Under the pieces are notes generated by a model. That model was not told where the DNA came from. It worked only from the letters and a program-made list of their open reading frames with translations, and did not search any database. From assembly GCF_001468065.1 (NCBI RefSeq), contig NZ_LNYZ01000001.1, positions 310,001-374,000 on the forward strand: a stretch of DNA of 64,000 bases, in the 5' to 3' direction. Made by a program: the position numbers and the translations under genes. The stretch is from Legionella steigerwaltii (GTDB lineage: Bacteria > Pseudomonadota > Gammaproteobacteria > Legionellales > Legionellaceae). Shown one piece after another: positions 47,976-57,386 of the stretch; the first letter of the stretch is position 1; each line of letters starts with the position of its first letter.

Positions 47976-49112
47976 ATGACAACAAATACGAATGCTCACA
48001 ATCTTAGTAATGAAAATGAAATCTCAGAATCAGTCACAGAAAATGATCCACAAGTTTTAAAGCCTAATCAAATAATTAAATTATTAAAATCTGAAACCCG
48101 CAGAAAGGAAGCAAAAAGCGTTTTTTTATATGCTTTTGCAGATATAGATCCAAAAGCAGTATTGGATTTAATGAGCAAACTGCAAAAGTATCCTATAAAT
48201 ACTCCGGACGAAGTATGCGCAGCAGTAATTCATCAATGGTACCATACGGTTGGAATGGAAAATAAAATTGGATTTGTAATGACTGATAAGGAATATCAGA
48301 CTTCTAAAGCTGCAAATATTGCTCGTATTATTACATCAGGTTTATCACCACAAAAGAGAGAGCGGTTGAAGGGAAAAGCACTTCTCGATATAGGTGCTGG
48401 TGATTGCGCTATGACTTATTTAGTAAGCAGACAACTTCAGATGGAAGGAAATGCAATTGATATTCAATCTGATATTGATTGGGGTGGTGAAAACAGTAGT
48501 AAGAAAAAAAGAGAAAATGATTATATGTCACAAATTGATCATCATTATGTCTATGATGGGAGTGATTTACTAGGCGCGCTTAACGGGAAAAAATTTGCAG
48601 TTGTGATGTATAATCATTCATTACATCATTTCCCCTCGTTCCAAGCTCAATTTGACAGCTTAAAACAGGCAAGTCAACTTTTAGAGCCAGGAGGAGTTCT
48701 CTTTTTATCCGAACATGCGAATTGTTTTGATGATGATATTTTAGATCTCTCCCATATTTTATTAAACCTTAGGTATAGCATTGACAAAAATCAAATTCCT
48801 ACTCCTGAAGAGGCCATGAAGGCTGTTTCAAAATTTAAATCTGAATATCAATCGCATTATTTTTCTAAAAATATTCTTGATGTGATTATGGGGCAATTGG
48901 GATTTACTTTGGTTAAAGAAGATGTTCGTTCTAATACGGACGTAGCTAAAGCAACGTTTTTCTGTTTTGTTAAAAGATCAACTAGAGCAGAATTAACCTA
49001 TTCACCATACTTCTTTGATATGGATAAAGCAAATAGGCTTCATCACCATATAGAAGATTCAGATCATGATGAATTACCTCAAAGAAGATATTCTGCAGAA
49101 TCAATTAATTAA
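47976..49112 (+). CDS. SAM-dependent methyltransferase-like protein
   Basis: A 378-residue protein with a class I methyltransferase core. LLDIGAGDCAMTYLVSRQL (about residues 136-154) is the SAM-binding motif I, FAVVMYNHSLHHFPS matches motif IV, and LLEPGGVLFLSEH is the post-motif strand. About 130 residues of helical N-terminal extension precede it, and the tail is charged (HHHIEDSDHDELPQRR). No signal peptide. The substrate is unknown. The isolated position and unusual ends allow a role as a translocated effector, but it could equally be an ordinary cytoplasmic enzyme. Confidence 0.78.
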   Translation: MTTNTNAHNLSNENEISESVTENDPQVLKPNQIIKLLKSETRRKEAKSVFLYAFADIDPKAVLDLMSKLQKYPINTPDEVCAAVIHQWYHTVGMENKIGFVMTDKEYQTSKAANIARIITSGLSPQKRERLKGKALLDIGAGDCAMTYLVSRQLQMEGNAIDIQSDIDWGGENSSKKKRENDYMSQIDHHYVYDGSDLLGALNGKKFAVVMYNHSLHHFPSFQAQFDSLKQASQLLEPGGVLFLSEHANCFDDDILDLSHILLNLRYSIDKNQIPTPEEAMKAVSKFKSEYQSHYFSKNILDVIMGQLGFTLVKEDVRSNTDVAKATFFCFVKRSTRAELTYSPYFFDMDKANRLHHHIEDSDHDELPQRRYSAESIN

Positions 49113-49246
49113 TATTCTGAGGCCAACTCTAAATGAATAAAACGATTCAGGAAAGGATTCCCTTTACTTGTTAAGATCAATTTTTTAATTAGGGCTTTGC
49201 CTGTATTAATTTTTTAAACTTAGGTACAGGCAATGTTCTATTAGTA

Positions 49247-49633
49247 TTATTTAGTGTAGGTAAATGAACGGGTTTCATCCGTTATTAGAGAAGTATCCTT
49301 ATCAATCGCTTTTAAGGCTTCAGAAGAAATATTTTTATATTCAGGAAATAAATTCGCATAAAAAGTAAGATCCTCGCGTGCCTGCTCGATGGTATTTTTC
49401 CTGTATTTCTGAACATATTCTTCATCTTCAAACATAAGAGATTGGCGATCTAAATTGGACAAAACATTCAGCACATTTTGTTGATAGGTTTTAATTAATT
49501 CTCCAACATTAGCTCGGTTTGCGAATAAATTTTGATCTGATGAGCTATTGCGAATCGTTGTATCTAATACTACAACAGTTCTATTCCAGTAATCATTATA
49601 CCGCTCTTCAAATAAAGAATTTTCAAATTTCAT
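49247..49633 (-). CDS. Small hypothetical protein
   Basis: A 128-residue hydrophilic, mainly helical protein with no recognised family, signal peptide or membrane segment. It starts with MKFENSLFEERYNDYWNR and contains ENVYKTYQQN-like helices and an acidic C-terminal half. Shine-Dalgarno AGG lies about ten bases before the ATG. It lies 138 bases downstream of another orphan gene on the same strand (208 residues); the two may be co-transcribed, and both look lineage-specific. Confidence 0.6.
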   Translation of the reverse strand: MKFENSLFEERYNDYWNRTVVVLDTTIRNSSSDQNLFANRANVGELIKTYQQNVLNVLSNLDRQSLMFEDEEYVQKYRKNTIEQAREDLTFYANLFPEYKNISSEALKAIDKDTSLITDETRSFTYTK

Positions 49634-49771
49634 AGTAAAAACCTTTTATTAACACGGCTGATAAATATATAGACAAATTATTAAGAAAATATTAAGAAAG
49701 CTGATTTCTAAGAGTGACGAAAAAAAGTTGAAGTAACAGGATGTAGGGTGTTGAACCATAAGTTTCAAAAT

Positions 49772-50398
49772 TTATTTTTCTCTTCTAAATGAGCCTTTAG
49801 AGGATATTTCGTCCCATAATTCATGAATAAAATCAGTATCTTGTAGTTCATGTATGGTAAGTTCTTGAGGTAATGCAGGATTGAAATTAGCGAAAAGATT
49901 TCTTACGGGCTCTCCTTCTACAAGGCCTTCTAAATTAGTTACAAAAGCAACGATTCGATCCTCAGTTAAATTTTCAATAATTGCTTCATTCTTTTTGATA
50001 AAATCTGCTACTGCATTAGTCGCTTCTTCTTGGTTTAAACCAATAAAATAATCGCATAAAGGTTCATATAAAGAAGATAACTCGATTACTCTTTCAGGAA
50101 TGCCCACAATTAATCCACTCTTCCCATTTTCAATTTTCTTATCTTTTAAAAATCCTGTGAATAAGTTTTCAAGAAGAATAGTTCCTCCGTAGGCTACAAG
50201 CGGTTTGTTTGTCGATATGTATCTAGCTAATGCCTCAATAGTTACTCTGTCAAAATTACCTCTGGTTGGTAAACCCTTCTCAGGACAACCACCGTGAATC
50301 CTATAATAAGGTATATTATGCTCTATTTCTGACGCTAATTGAGTAATACCTTGAGGTTTTGTTTTGAAAAGACTGAATATATTTTTTCCAAAACTCAT
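49772..50398 (-). CDS. Hypothetical protein
   Basis: A 208-residue protein with no recognised family. The chosen ATG (MSFGKNIFSLF) has GGAG seven bases upstream; the open frame extends 22 codons further without support. It contains YYRIHGGCPEKGLPTRGNFD near the start and an acidic C-terminal half rich in Glu and Leu (NLTEDRIVAFVTNLEGLVEGE), ending SSKGSFRREK. An acidic, Glu-rich stretch near the end is seen in many Dot/Icm substrates, but this is weak evidence. Confidence 0.65.
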   Translation of the reverse strand: MSFGKNIFSLFKTKPQGITQLASEIEHNIPYYRIHGGCPEKGLPTRGNFDRVTIEALARYISTNKPLVAYGGTILLENLFTGFLKDKKIENGKSGLIVGIPERVIELSSLYEPLCDYFIGLNQEEATNAVADFIKKNEAIIENLTEDRIVAFVTNLEGLVEGEPVRNLFANFNPALPQELTIHELQDTDFIHELWDEISSKGSFRREK

Positions 50399-50631
50399 AC
50401 CAATACTCCTAAAGACAACATTCTTTAAAAAACAAGAATCAATTAGTGTAAAGCAGGTGCGCAACTAAAGATCGCCTTGATTTAAGTATAGACATTATTT
50501 GGCTTTGGAAAAAAGAAATATGTTCATAATGTGGCAATGGGTAAGACATCATCTTATCCTTGTTGCTTGCATATTGACACGATTCGATTATTCTAACTTT
50601 GAAAATAATAACAGCTTTGGGAGTTCAATGG

Positions 50632-51723
50632 ATGAAAGCACTTGTTTATTACGGGCCTCAAGTACAGAAATGGGAAGATAAACCAGAGCCTAAAATTTGT
50701 TTTCCTACTGATGCAATTGTTCGTATGAAAAAGACCACAATTTGTGGTACGGATTTGCACATCATGAAAGGTAATGTACCCACTGTAGATGGTGGTCGTA
50801 TCTTAGGACATGAGGGGATAGGGGTAATTGAAGAAATTGGGCCCGGGGTTACGGAGCATCAAGTCGGTGATACAGTGCTGATTAGTTGCATTACTTCATG
50901 TGGGAAATGCGCTAATTGTAAAAAAGGAAGCTATGGCCACTGTCTTGGTGGTGGTTGGATGTTAGGGAATACCATAGATGGATGTCAGGCTGAATACGTA
51001 CGTATTCCTCATGCGGATAACAGTCTGCATCAAGTACCAGCCGATGCTGATGAAGAAGCATTGGTTATGTTAAGTGATATATTGCCGACAGGACTAGAGG
51101 TTGGGGTTTTAGAAGGTAAGGTCCAACCGGGTTGTACTCTTGCTATTGTTGGTGCCGGACCAGTTGGTCTTGCGGCACTACTCACAGCACAATTTTATTC
51201 TCCAGCGCGCATTTTTGTTATTGATAGAGACCATTACCGTCTCAAAGTGGCTGAGTCTATGGGGGCTACCGATTTAATTGATAACAGTAATGGTACCGCA
51301 ATTGATGAGCTCATGAAATTAACCCAAGGTATTGGTGTTGATGTGGTGATTGAAGCAATAGGGACGCCCGCTGGATGGGATATCAGTGAAAATAGTGTTG
51401 CAGCAGGCGGAAATATTGCGATTCTTGGCGTCCATGGCAAATCAGTGACCCTGCATTTAGAACGCATGTGGAAGAGAAACTTCACCATGACGGCGGGGCT
51501 TGTTCATACAACAACGATTCCCATGTTAATGAGGGCGGTTCAATCTGGGCGTATTCAACCAAGGAAATTAATCAGCCACTATCTTGGTTTAAGCGAAATG
51601 ACTCATGCCTATGAACTTTTTGGTTCTGCAGCGAATCATCAAACTCTAAAAGTCATGATGACTAATGACATTTCAAAAGCACCGATAAAAAAGCGCCACA
51701 CAGAGTCTGTTGCAACAGTGTAA
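50632..51723 (+). CDS. Zinc-dependent alcohol dehydrogenase
   Basis: A 363-residue medium-chain zinc dehydrogenase. The catalytic zinc ligands are Cys in TICGTDLHI and His-Glu in GHEGIGVIEEIG. The structural zinc site CGKCANCKKGSYGHC and the NAD(P) motif VGAGPVGLAALL are intact. It resembles alcohol or secondary-alcohol dehydrogenases of the isopropanol/tetrahydromethanopterin-independent type. The ATG at 50632 is preferred over one 33 bases upstream because GGAG precedes it. It ends 28 bases before a flavin monooxygenase gene, so the two likely form an operon oxidising a shared compound. Confidence 0.9.
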   Translation: MKALVYYGPQVQKWEDKPEPKICFPTDAIVRMKKTTICGTDLHIMKGNVPTVDGGRILGHEGIGVIEEIGPGVTEHQVGDTVLISCITSCGKCANCKKGSYGHCLGGGWMLGNTIDGCQAEYVRIPHADNSLHQVPADADEEALVMLSDILPTGLEVGVLEGKVQPGCTLAIVGAGPVGLAALLTAQFYSPARIFVIDRDHYRLKVAESMGATDLIDNSNGTAIDELMKLTQGIGVDVVIEAIGTPAGWDISENSVAAGGNIAILGVHGKSVTLHLERMWKRNFTMTAGLVHTTTIPMLMRAVQSGRIQPRKLISHYLGLSEMTHAYELFGSAANHQTLKVMMTNDISKAPIKKRHTESVATV

Positions 51724-51751
51724 GGATAATAAAATAAGGAGATGATAATAA

Positions 51752-53125
51752 ATGTCGAAGCGTGTAGCAGTTATTGGCGCAGGACCTTCTGGGCTTGCTC
51801 AACTTAGAGCATTCCAGTCAGCACACGGTGCAGATATTCCAGAAGTCGTTTGTTTTGAGAAGCAAGCGGATTGGGGCGGACTTTGGAACTATACTTGGCG
51901 TACTGGCTTGGACGAATATGGGGAGCCTGTTCATTGCAGCATGTATCGCTACTTGTGGTCTAACGGGCCAAAGGAATGTTTGGAATTTGCTGACTATACT
52001 TTTGAGGAGCATTTTGGCAAAGCAATTCCTTCTTACCCTCCACGTGCAGTGCTTTGGGATTATATTAAGGGACGAGTTGAAAAAACAGTGGCAAGAGATT
52101 GGTGTCGATTCAATACGGTAGTTCGTTTGGTCACTTATGATGCGATAAAAGAAACGTTCACTGTTGTTGCAGAAGATCTCGCAGCAAAGAATACTTACTC
52201 AGAAGTTTTTGATCATGTGGTTGTTGCGACAGGTCATTTTTCCATACCGAACATGCCTTATTTCGATGGTTTAGATTCCTTTAAGGGGCGAGTGCTTCAT
52301 GCTCATGATTTTCGTGATGCAGTGGAATTTAAAGACAAAGATATTTTAATTGTTGGTACGAGCTATTCTGCAGAAGATATTGGCTCGCAATGTTGGAAAT
52401 ATGGGTGTAAATCAGTAACAGTTAGTCATAGAACTCAGCCTATGGGATACCACTGGCCTGATAATTGGCAAGAAGTGCCGTTGTTGCAAAAAGTTGAAGA
52501 TAATATCTGTATCTTTAAAGACGGCACGAAGAAGCGTGTTGATGCAATTATTCTTTGCACTGGCTATTTGCATCATTTCCCCTTTATGACTAATGAGTTG
52601 AAGTTGGAAACCAATAATCGTCTTTGGCCTTTAGGTTTATATAAAGGAGTAGTATGGGAAAATAATCCCAAACTATTTTATCTAGGCATGCAGGATCAGT
52701 ATTACACATTTAATATGTTTGATGCGCAGGCTTGGTATGTTCGTGATGTAATTATGGGACGTATTGCTTTACCTTCTGAAACGGAGATGCGCAAAAATTC
52801 AGCGGAATGGCGTGAGCGAGAGCTTGCATTAGCAGATGCTTCTGAGGGAATTTATTTCCAAGGGGCTTATGTAAAGGAATTAATCGCTGCAACGGATTAT
52901 CCGAAGTTCGATGTGGATGCAGTCGATCAGACTTTTATTGATTGGAAACACCACAAACATGAAAGCATTATGACTTATCGAGATAATGCTTATCGCTCTA
53001 TAGTAACTGGGACTATGCAGCCAACACATCATACACCCTGGGTTGATGCTTTAGATGATTCGCTCGAGGCTTATTTGCAGATAAGACAGCCGGCTTTAGA
53101 GTATGAGAATGAATTAATCAGTTAA
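51752..53125 (+). CDS. Flavin-containing monooxygenase, trimethylamine-monooxygenase-like
   Basis: A 457-residue class B flavin monooxygenase. The FAD motif [13 protein letters not shown] is at about 8-20, the FMO identifying motif appears as [13 protein letters not shown], and the NADPH-binding motif reads [14 protein letters not shown]. The segment [20 protein letters not shown] with [13 protein letters not shown] is typical of bacterial Tmm-type FMOs, which N-oxygenate trimethylamine and related amines. Actual substrate is unproven. Shine-Dalgarno AAGGAGAT precedes the ATG. Second gene of a pair with the zinc alcohol dehydrogenase; a terminator hairpin follows. Confidence 0.9.
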   Translation: MSKRVAVIGAGPSGLAQLRAFQSAHGADIPEVVCFEKQADWGGLWNYTWRTGLDEYGEPVHCSMYRYLWSNGPKECLEFADYTFEEHFGKAIPSYPPRAVLWDYIKGRVEKTVARDWCRFNTVVRLVTYDAIKETFTVVAEDLAAKNTYSEVFDHVVVATGHFSIPNMPYFDGLDSFKGRVLHAHDFRDAVEFKDKDILIVGTSYSAEDIGSQCWKYGCKSVTVSHRTQPMGYHWPDNWQEVPLLQKVEDNICIFKDGTKKRVDAIILCTGYLHHFPFMTNELKLETNNRLWPLGLYKGVVWENNPKLFYLGMQDQYYTFNMFDAQAWYVRDVIMGRIALPSETEMRKNSAEWRERELALADASEGIYFQGAYVKELIAATDYPKFDVDAVDQTFIDWKHHKHESIMTYRDNAYRSIVTGTMQPTHHTPWVDALDDSLEAYLQIRQPALEYENELIS

Positions 53126-53157
53126 TTGAGTATCAAATAGATTCTTTCCTGTTTATT

Positions 53158-53179
53158 TTGTCGGGCTTCGGCCCGACAA
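53158..53179 (+). terminator. Terminator after the monooxygenase gene
   Basis: TTGTCGGGC TTCG GCCCGACAA is a perfect nine-base stem closed by a UUCG tetraloop, 33 bases after the stop. Only a short T run follows. Confidence 0.75.
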
Positions 53180-53300
53180 TTCCTTTGACTAAAGCGCCTT
53201 AAAAAATGTTTTTTTATCGTCATGTTTCTAAAAATTAACACTTTGCCGCAGTATAAAAGAGAGATACAATGCGCAAAATTATTGCATTGCTGAGGGTATT

Positions 53301-56300
53301 ATGCCTAGTCCTATTTATGGTGGAAGTTATGTTTATTATTATAATTTTCCAAGCCAGCTTGATTTAGATTTTGTTCCGCTTTCACCTCAAGAGAGATATC
53401 CCACAATTACCTCAGAAGAGGATCAATATTCCATTGAAAGCACACGGTTTTCTGAGTATTTAAGTAAAATAAAAATTGAATGTGGTGATAAAATGGCATG
53501 GCTGATGAATGCAGTTCCTGCTGCATTGGAATCATTAGAGGATGTGATTTCTCTGAAGCAAATATGTAATTATTTGAATACCAGTGATTTTTGGAAAAAA
53601 GATGGCGATTGGCCTGAACAAGTAGATGAGGAGCAGTTAAGATCATTTAACATCGAAGTGGTTAGGAATTGGCTTTTTCAGAACACAGCACGACATTTTT
53701 ACGAGCAAAACCAAGATACGCTTCCAAGTGTAAATGCATATAAAATGCAACTGGCTATTTATCTAGAACAAATAAAGCAGGGATTATTAGCTCTTGATGC
53801 GCTTTATTTGATGAAATCCCACCTAAATAGCTACCTTGTTGGACTTTGGGAAAGTTTTAATCCAGGTAGTAGACTTGATAAATTTAAAGTATTTAATATT
53901 TCTGCAATTACAGAAAAGATAGAAGAAAAAGGGTTATTTCCAAACACCATGCAACTTATTATTCATTCTGGTGATTTTGAATATTGGCAACAAGTACATC
54001 GCGAGCTGGTACATGAATTAATAATAATAATAAATCGTTCAATTCTTGATGAGTTGAAAAAGAAATGCTCATCACATGGCTTTAAAGTTCCCTTTGAACA
54101 ATTATATACAACGTATTGGCCCACCTCTAAACGTTTAGACGACTACTCTCCACCATTACGTTCATTACCTGAGATTAATGAGTTCATGGAAAAAGTAGCA
54201 TTAGCTGAGCAAAAGCGACTCAGAATAATTGAAGAAAAAAGGAAAGAATGGAACGGTTCTCCAGCTGGCTTTGAAGTTGCTATGGAGAGAGCCCAATCTA
54301 TACTGGGGTCTAGAGATGCAAGTCATGCAGATTTGATGCAAATATTCTCAGAGCAGTTGAAAAAAATTGCTGCCGAAGACGAAGTTGTCGAATCTCTTTC
54401 ATTAGTTAATAAAAATCCTATAGAGATAGTTACAAAAATACTGCATAAGGAACGTGTTGATGAGGTAGCTACGTTAGCTCCTGTAATCGTTCGCGATATT
54501 CAACATGTAATTGAGCATATGCCCGATAAGCCTACATTTGTTGATTACTCGAAGAATGTTCAGGCACTGGATCAATTTGTGGTGGGTGTGCGGTCAGCCT
54601 GTAATCGTGCAGCTTTGATCGATCTTTATGATCGTTTGGAGCAAAGTACGAACAAACAAATTGCTGAAAAAATGATTGGCGATTGGGATGTGGTTGGAAC
54701 TGACATTCGCGACAGTGAACGAATGATGACAGAATCGGATAAACTTCGCATTATTGCTTATGCTCAAGGAAAAATGACAAAACAAGAATACAAAGAAGAA
54801 ATGTCTAAATTAAATGTAAAACTTGAGCGAGGTGAGATCACCGCTCAAGAAGAAGTAGTCATTAAAATGTTTCCTAAGCTCAAGCGAGCACTCACTCGGT
54901 TACCTAAAGAATATTTAGAAGATTTTTCTCTCGTCTTAAAGCGAGCATTTGTACATCAGCAAATTACCCACCCCGAAAAATTTCTCCAAAACCCTCATGA
55001 GGCGGCTGTTTTCTCTGCGCTTGGTTTAGACTCTAGCAAAGTTAAGGTGAATAAAGAGCTTGTCCAACAAAAAATCAAACATGTGATTCAAAATGCAGTA
55101 CTCAATGGCCAGTCAGAACATGAATTCCCTACATTGAAAGAACTGCAACATCAGATTGAACTCATGGCTTTGAGAGAAAAAATTAGTGCTGCTGGTGGTG
55201 ATCCTTCATTAGCTCCTTTGATTCACAAAGTAACCAGTGCAAGGCAAGAAGTTCTCACAACTGCAACTCATTTGTTAGAACAAGCATATGAGCATTGTAA
55301 AAAGGAATTGAATGATGCGAATAAAAATATTTCTCAGCACATAGACAGTTCTTTGAAACAAGCAAAAAGTAGATTATTGCGTACATTAAGTCGCTCGATC
55401 GATCAAAAAATTAAAAAAAACCAAGACAGTCTTATTGCATTAACGGATCAATATGAGAAAGTTAAAGAAATGATTTCTCCTCTCAATGATCAGTCTTCAA
55501 GTACATTCCATGCAAGTTTGCTAAGCGATGTTAAAAAAGATATTAATTTTTTTAATCAATGGGGCGATCCCATTCAGTATGAAAATATTCAAGGATTTAT
55601 TGGCGGAATTAGCGAAGTATTAGGAGATGGGGCGTGCCAAGCAAATACCTATAGAGTAATTACTCGAGAAATGACCAGTTTGGGCCGAAATAAAGAACTC
55701 TCTGATTCTCAATGGAACGCAGAAGTGAAAATTTCACCACAAGATCGCTATAATCAAGCTTTATATCAAGTAGATGCACGGGATGAAGCGAACAATGGTT
55801 TATCAAAAGCAGTATTAAAACGTCTTCATTTAAAGAAAATTCAAGCACTACATAAAGATTTTCATTACGCAGATGAACCTGCTTTGAGTTCTGACTCTAT
55901 TTATCAAGTACTTTTTCAGGCGGTTAATGAACAACAGAAATCCAAACTCAAAAATTTTGGGATTGTAAAATTATCTATTGGGCATCATGCAACTAAAAAA
56001 GACGGAACTCAAGCCGCAGATCAGGAGACCTGGGGGCATGCAATTTATTTGCGTTATGATCCAAAGAAAAAAATTGCCTATTTTTATGATCCGAATCATG
56101 GACGAAGTATTAATTTTTACACTTGGAAAAAATTGGAAAGCGATACGGATTTTAAAAAGATGGGTCAGAAAGAGCAGGATGAGACGGTTTTAAATTACAT
56201 GCTTTTATGCTTTTCGCAAATGATGGTTAATGACTTTAATGACATCAATACCGTCAGATGCTATGAAATGGAAATGGATTTTAGTTTTATTGATAAATTA

Positions 56301-56408
56301 GTTTCTGCCGGTAATTCGCTCATTGGCGGTCTAAATAATTTCTTTAAAAAGAAAAAAGAACCTGATATTCAAATTGAAAATATGACTGTAAACTTTAAAA
56401 GTCCATGA
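53301..56408 (+). CDS. Large candidate effector with C-terminal YopT-like cysteine protease motifs
   Basis: A 1035-residue protein, no signal peptide or membrane segment. Residues 1-700 are helical and charged, with coiled-coil stretches. The C-terminal 270 residues contain a plausible Cys-His-Asp triad: Cys779 in GDGACQANTYR, His913 in WGHAIYLRYD and Asp930 in YFYDPNHG. The order, the GHA and DPN contexts and the His-Asp gap of 17 match the C58 (YopT/AvrPphB) protease clan. GAGGG lies six bases before ATG. Large size, orphan status and a host-type protease domain make it a strong Dot/Icm effector candidate. The protease assignment is by motif only. Confidence 0.75.
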   Translation: MPSPIYGGSYVYYYNFPSQLDLDFVPLSPQERYPTITSEEDQYSIESTRFSEYLSKIKIECGDKMAWLMNAVPAALESLEDVISLKQICNYLNTSDFWKKDGDWPEQVDEEQLRSFNIEVVRNWLFQNTARHFYEQNQDTLPSVNAYKMQLAIYLEQIKQGLLALDALYLMKSHLNSYLVGLWESFNPGSRLDKFKVFNISAITEKIEEKGLFPNTMQLIIHSGDFEYWQQVHRELVHELIIIINRSILDELKKKCSSHGFKVPFEQLYTTYWPTSKRLDDYSPPLRSLPEINEFMEKVALAEQKRLRIIEEKRKEWNGSPAGFEVAMERAQSILGSRDASHADLMQIFSEQLKKIAAEDEVVESLSLVNKNPIEIVTKILHKERVDEVATLAPVIVRDIQHVIEHMPDKPTFVDYSKNVQALDQFVVGVRSACNRAALIDLYDRLEQSTNKQIAEKMIGDWDVVGTDIRDSERMMTESDKLRIIAYAQGKMTKQEYKEEMSKLNVKLERGEITAQEEVVIKMFPKLKRALTRLPKEYLEDFSLVLKRAFVHQQITHPEKFLQNPHEAAVFSALGLDSSKVKVNKELVQQKIKHVIQNAVLNGQSEHEFPTLKELQHQIELMALREKISAAGGDPSLAPLIHKVTSARQEVLTTATHLLEQAYEHCKKELNDANKNISQHIDSSLKQAKSRLLRTLSRSIDQKIKKNQDSLIALTDQYEKVKEMISPLNDQSSSTFHASLLSDVKKDINFFNQWGDPIQYENIQGFIGGISEVLGDGACQANTYRVITREMTSLGRNKELSDSQWNAEVKISPQDRYNQALYQVDARDEANNGLSKAVLKRLHLKKIQALHKDFHYADEPALSSDSIYQVLFQAVNEQQKSKLKNFGIVKLSIGHHATKKDGTQAADQETWGHAIYLRYDPKKKIAYFYDPNHGRSINFYTWKKLESDTDFKKMGQKEQDETVLNYMLLCFSQMMVNDFNDINTVRCYEMEMDFSFIDKLVSAGNSLIGGLNNFFKKKKEPDIQIENMTVNFKSP

Positions 56409-56423
56409 TATAACGTAGCTAGC

Positions 56424-56447
56424 AGTCGGGCCCTGGTCCGACTTTTC
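56424..56447 (+). terminator. Intrinsic terminator after the 1035-residue gene
   Basis: AGTCGG-GCCCTGGT-CCGACT hairpin followed by TTTT, starting 16 bases past the stop codon. It shares the GTCGGGC core with the hairpins at 44.34 and 53.16 kb. Confidence 0.7.
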
Positions 56448-56453
56448 TCATGT

Positions 56454-56714
56454 TTAATGTCGGTTTTGATCTGGATTCAGGTCTCTAAATAAGCAGTGTT
56501 TATTTTTACAATAAATCGAAACTTGCAAACTAAAAGTACCATCGCGAAAACGGTGAGAGACATAGCCTAGTAAATGCTCTTGTTTCGTGTCGGATGTTTT
56601 GTACAACGAATAACCGATGCCCGCTTGATCGCAACCTTGTTTTTTGGCAATAACCAGTTGTATCTTCTCGCCAGGCAAAATTATATTTAGAATACACCCC
56701 GACTCAGGCCACAT
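56454..56714 (-). CDS. Doubtful small hypothetical protein
   Basis: An 86-codon frame. The amino-acid content looks protein-like, with GEKIQLVIAKKQGCDQAGIGYSLY and five Cys, and it lies in otherwise non-coding DNA. However, there is no Shine-Dalgarno, no signal peptide and no recognised family. It could be the tail of a decayed gene whose 5' part is lost, or chance. Listed because no other gene explains this stretch. Confidence 0.3.
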   Translation of the reverse strand: MWPESGCILNIILPGEKIQLVIAKKQGCDQAGIGYSLYKTSDTKQEHLLGYVSHRFRDGTFSLQVSIYCKNKHCLFRDLNPDQNRH

Positions 56715-56892
56715 TCTTGTTTGAGATATGAAATAAAAAAATACTATTACTTAGTAACTCATTTACAGAAATGTTGTATTGAGAGTATTTAGGTGCACTT
56801 CAGACTTGATTTATTAATTGCTACGTATTGATGCTTTAAGGGAGGTTAACATATAGTAATTATAGTAATCACATGATGAAGGAAATATTCAT

Positions 56893-57231
56893 ATGCGTAA
56901 TAAATTATTGGTCCTGCTCACAGTAATTGCTCCTATCTCTTGTCATGCAGCCAGTCAGTACCCTTGCGCACCAAACAACACCAAAGAAATAATCCGCGCA
57001 ATTAAAAATTACATTGTCAAAACGGATATATCGTCACAAGACGTTACTATTTCCGCAAAAAAATGTGTAGGAAACTACGCTTATGCCGAAGTGATCCCAA
57101 ATAAACCTGTTACAGATAATGCTATGGTTTATTTACATAAAGATAGCAACGGTTGGACAGTTATGAATTGGGGGACAAGTTTTGATGAAACATTCCTAGC
57201 TAAATTGCCTAAGGAATTGAGAAAGCCTTAA
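56893..57231 (+). CDS. Small secreted hypothetical protein
   Basis: A 112-residue protein with a signal peptide (residues 1-19, cleavage near CHAAS). Two further Cys (YPCAPN and KKCVGN) in the mature part probably pair in the periplasm. The rest is mixed alpha/beta, with VYLHKDSNGWTVMNWGTSFDETFL resembling small periplasmic proteins with a cystatin-like or NTF2-like fold, though no family is claimed. Shine-Dalgarno AAGGA precedes the ATG. It stands alone upstream of the sedolisin gene. Confidence 0.72.
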   Translation: MRNKLLVLLTVIAPISCHAASQYPCAPNNTKEIIRAIKNYIVKTDISSQDVTISAKKCVGNYAYAEVIPNKPVTDNAMVYLHKDSNGWTVMNWGTSFDETFLAKLPKELRKP

Positions 57232-57386
57232 GTTGTTCCAATTATCAGGGATCTATGGGGCAGGGCTTGTATTCTAATGAAGCAGTAACGATGAACTTGG
57301 GTTTATTACTATAGTCCACTTAATCGTGTATATCTGTTGGGATATGAATAGTAAATTAATCCAAATTCTTACCGGGGAGCTACTAA

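Larger units (their letters stand above)
56409..56892. other. Intergenic region with terminator and doubtful small frame
   Basis: It contains a hairpin terminator right after the 1035-residue gene and a questionable minus-strand frame at 56454-56714. The remaining bases to the next ATG show no other structure; AAGGA lies before the ATG at 56893. Confidence 0.5.
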
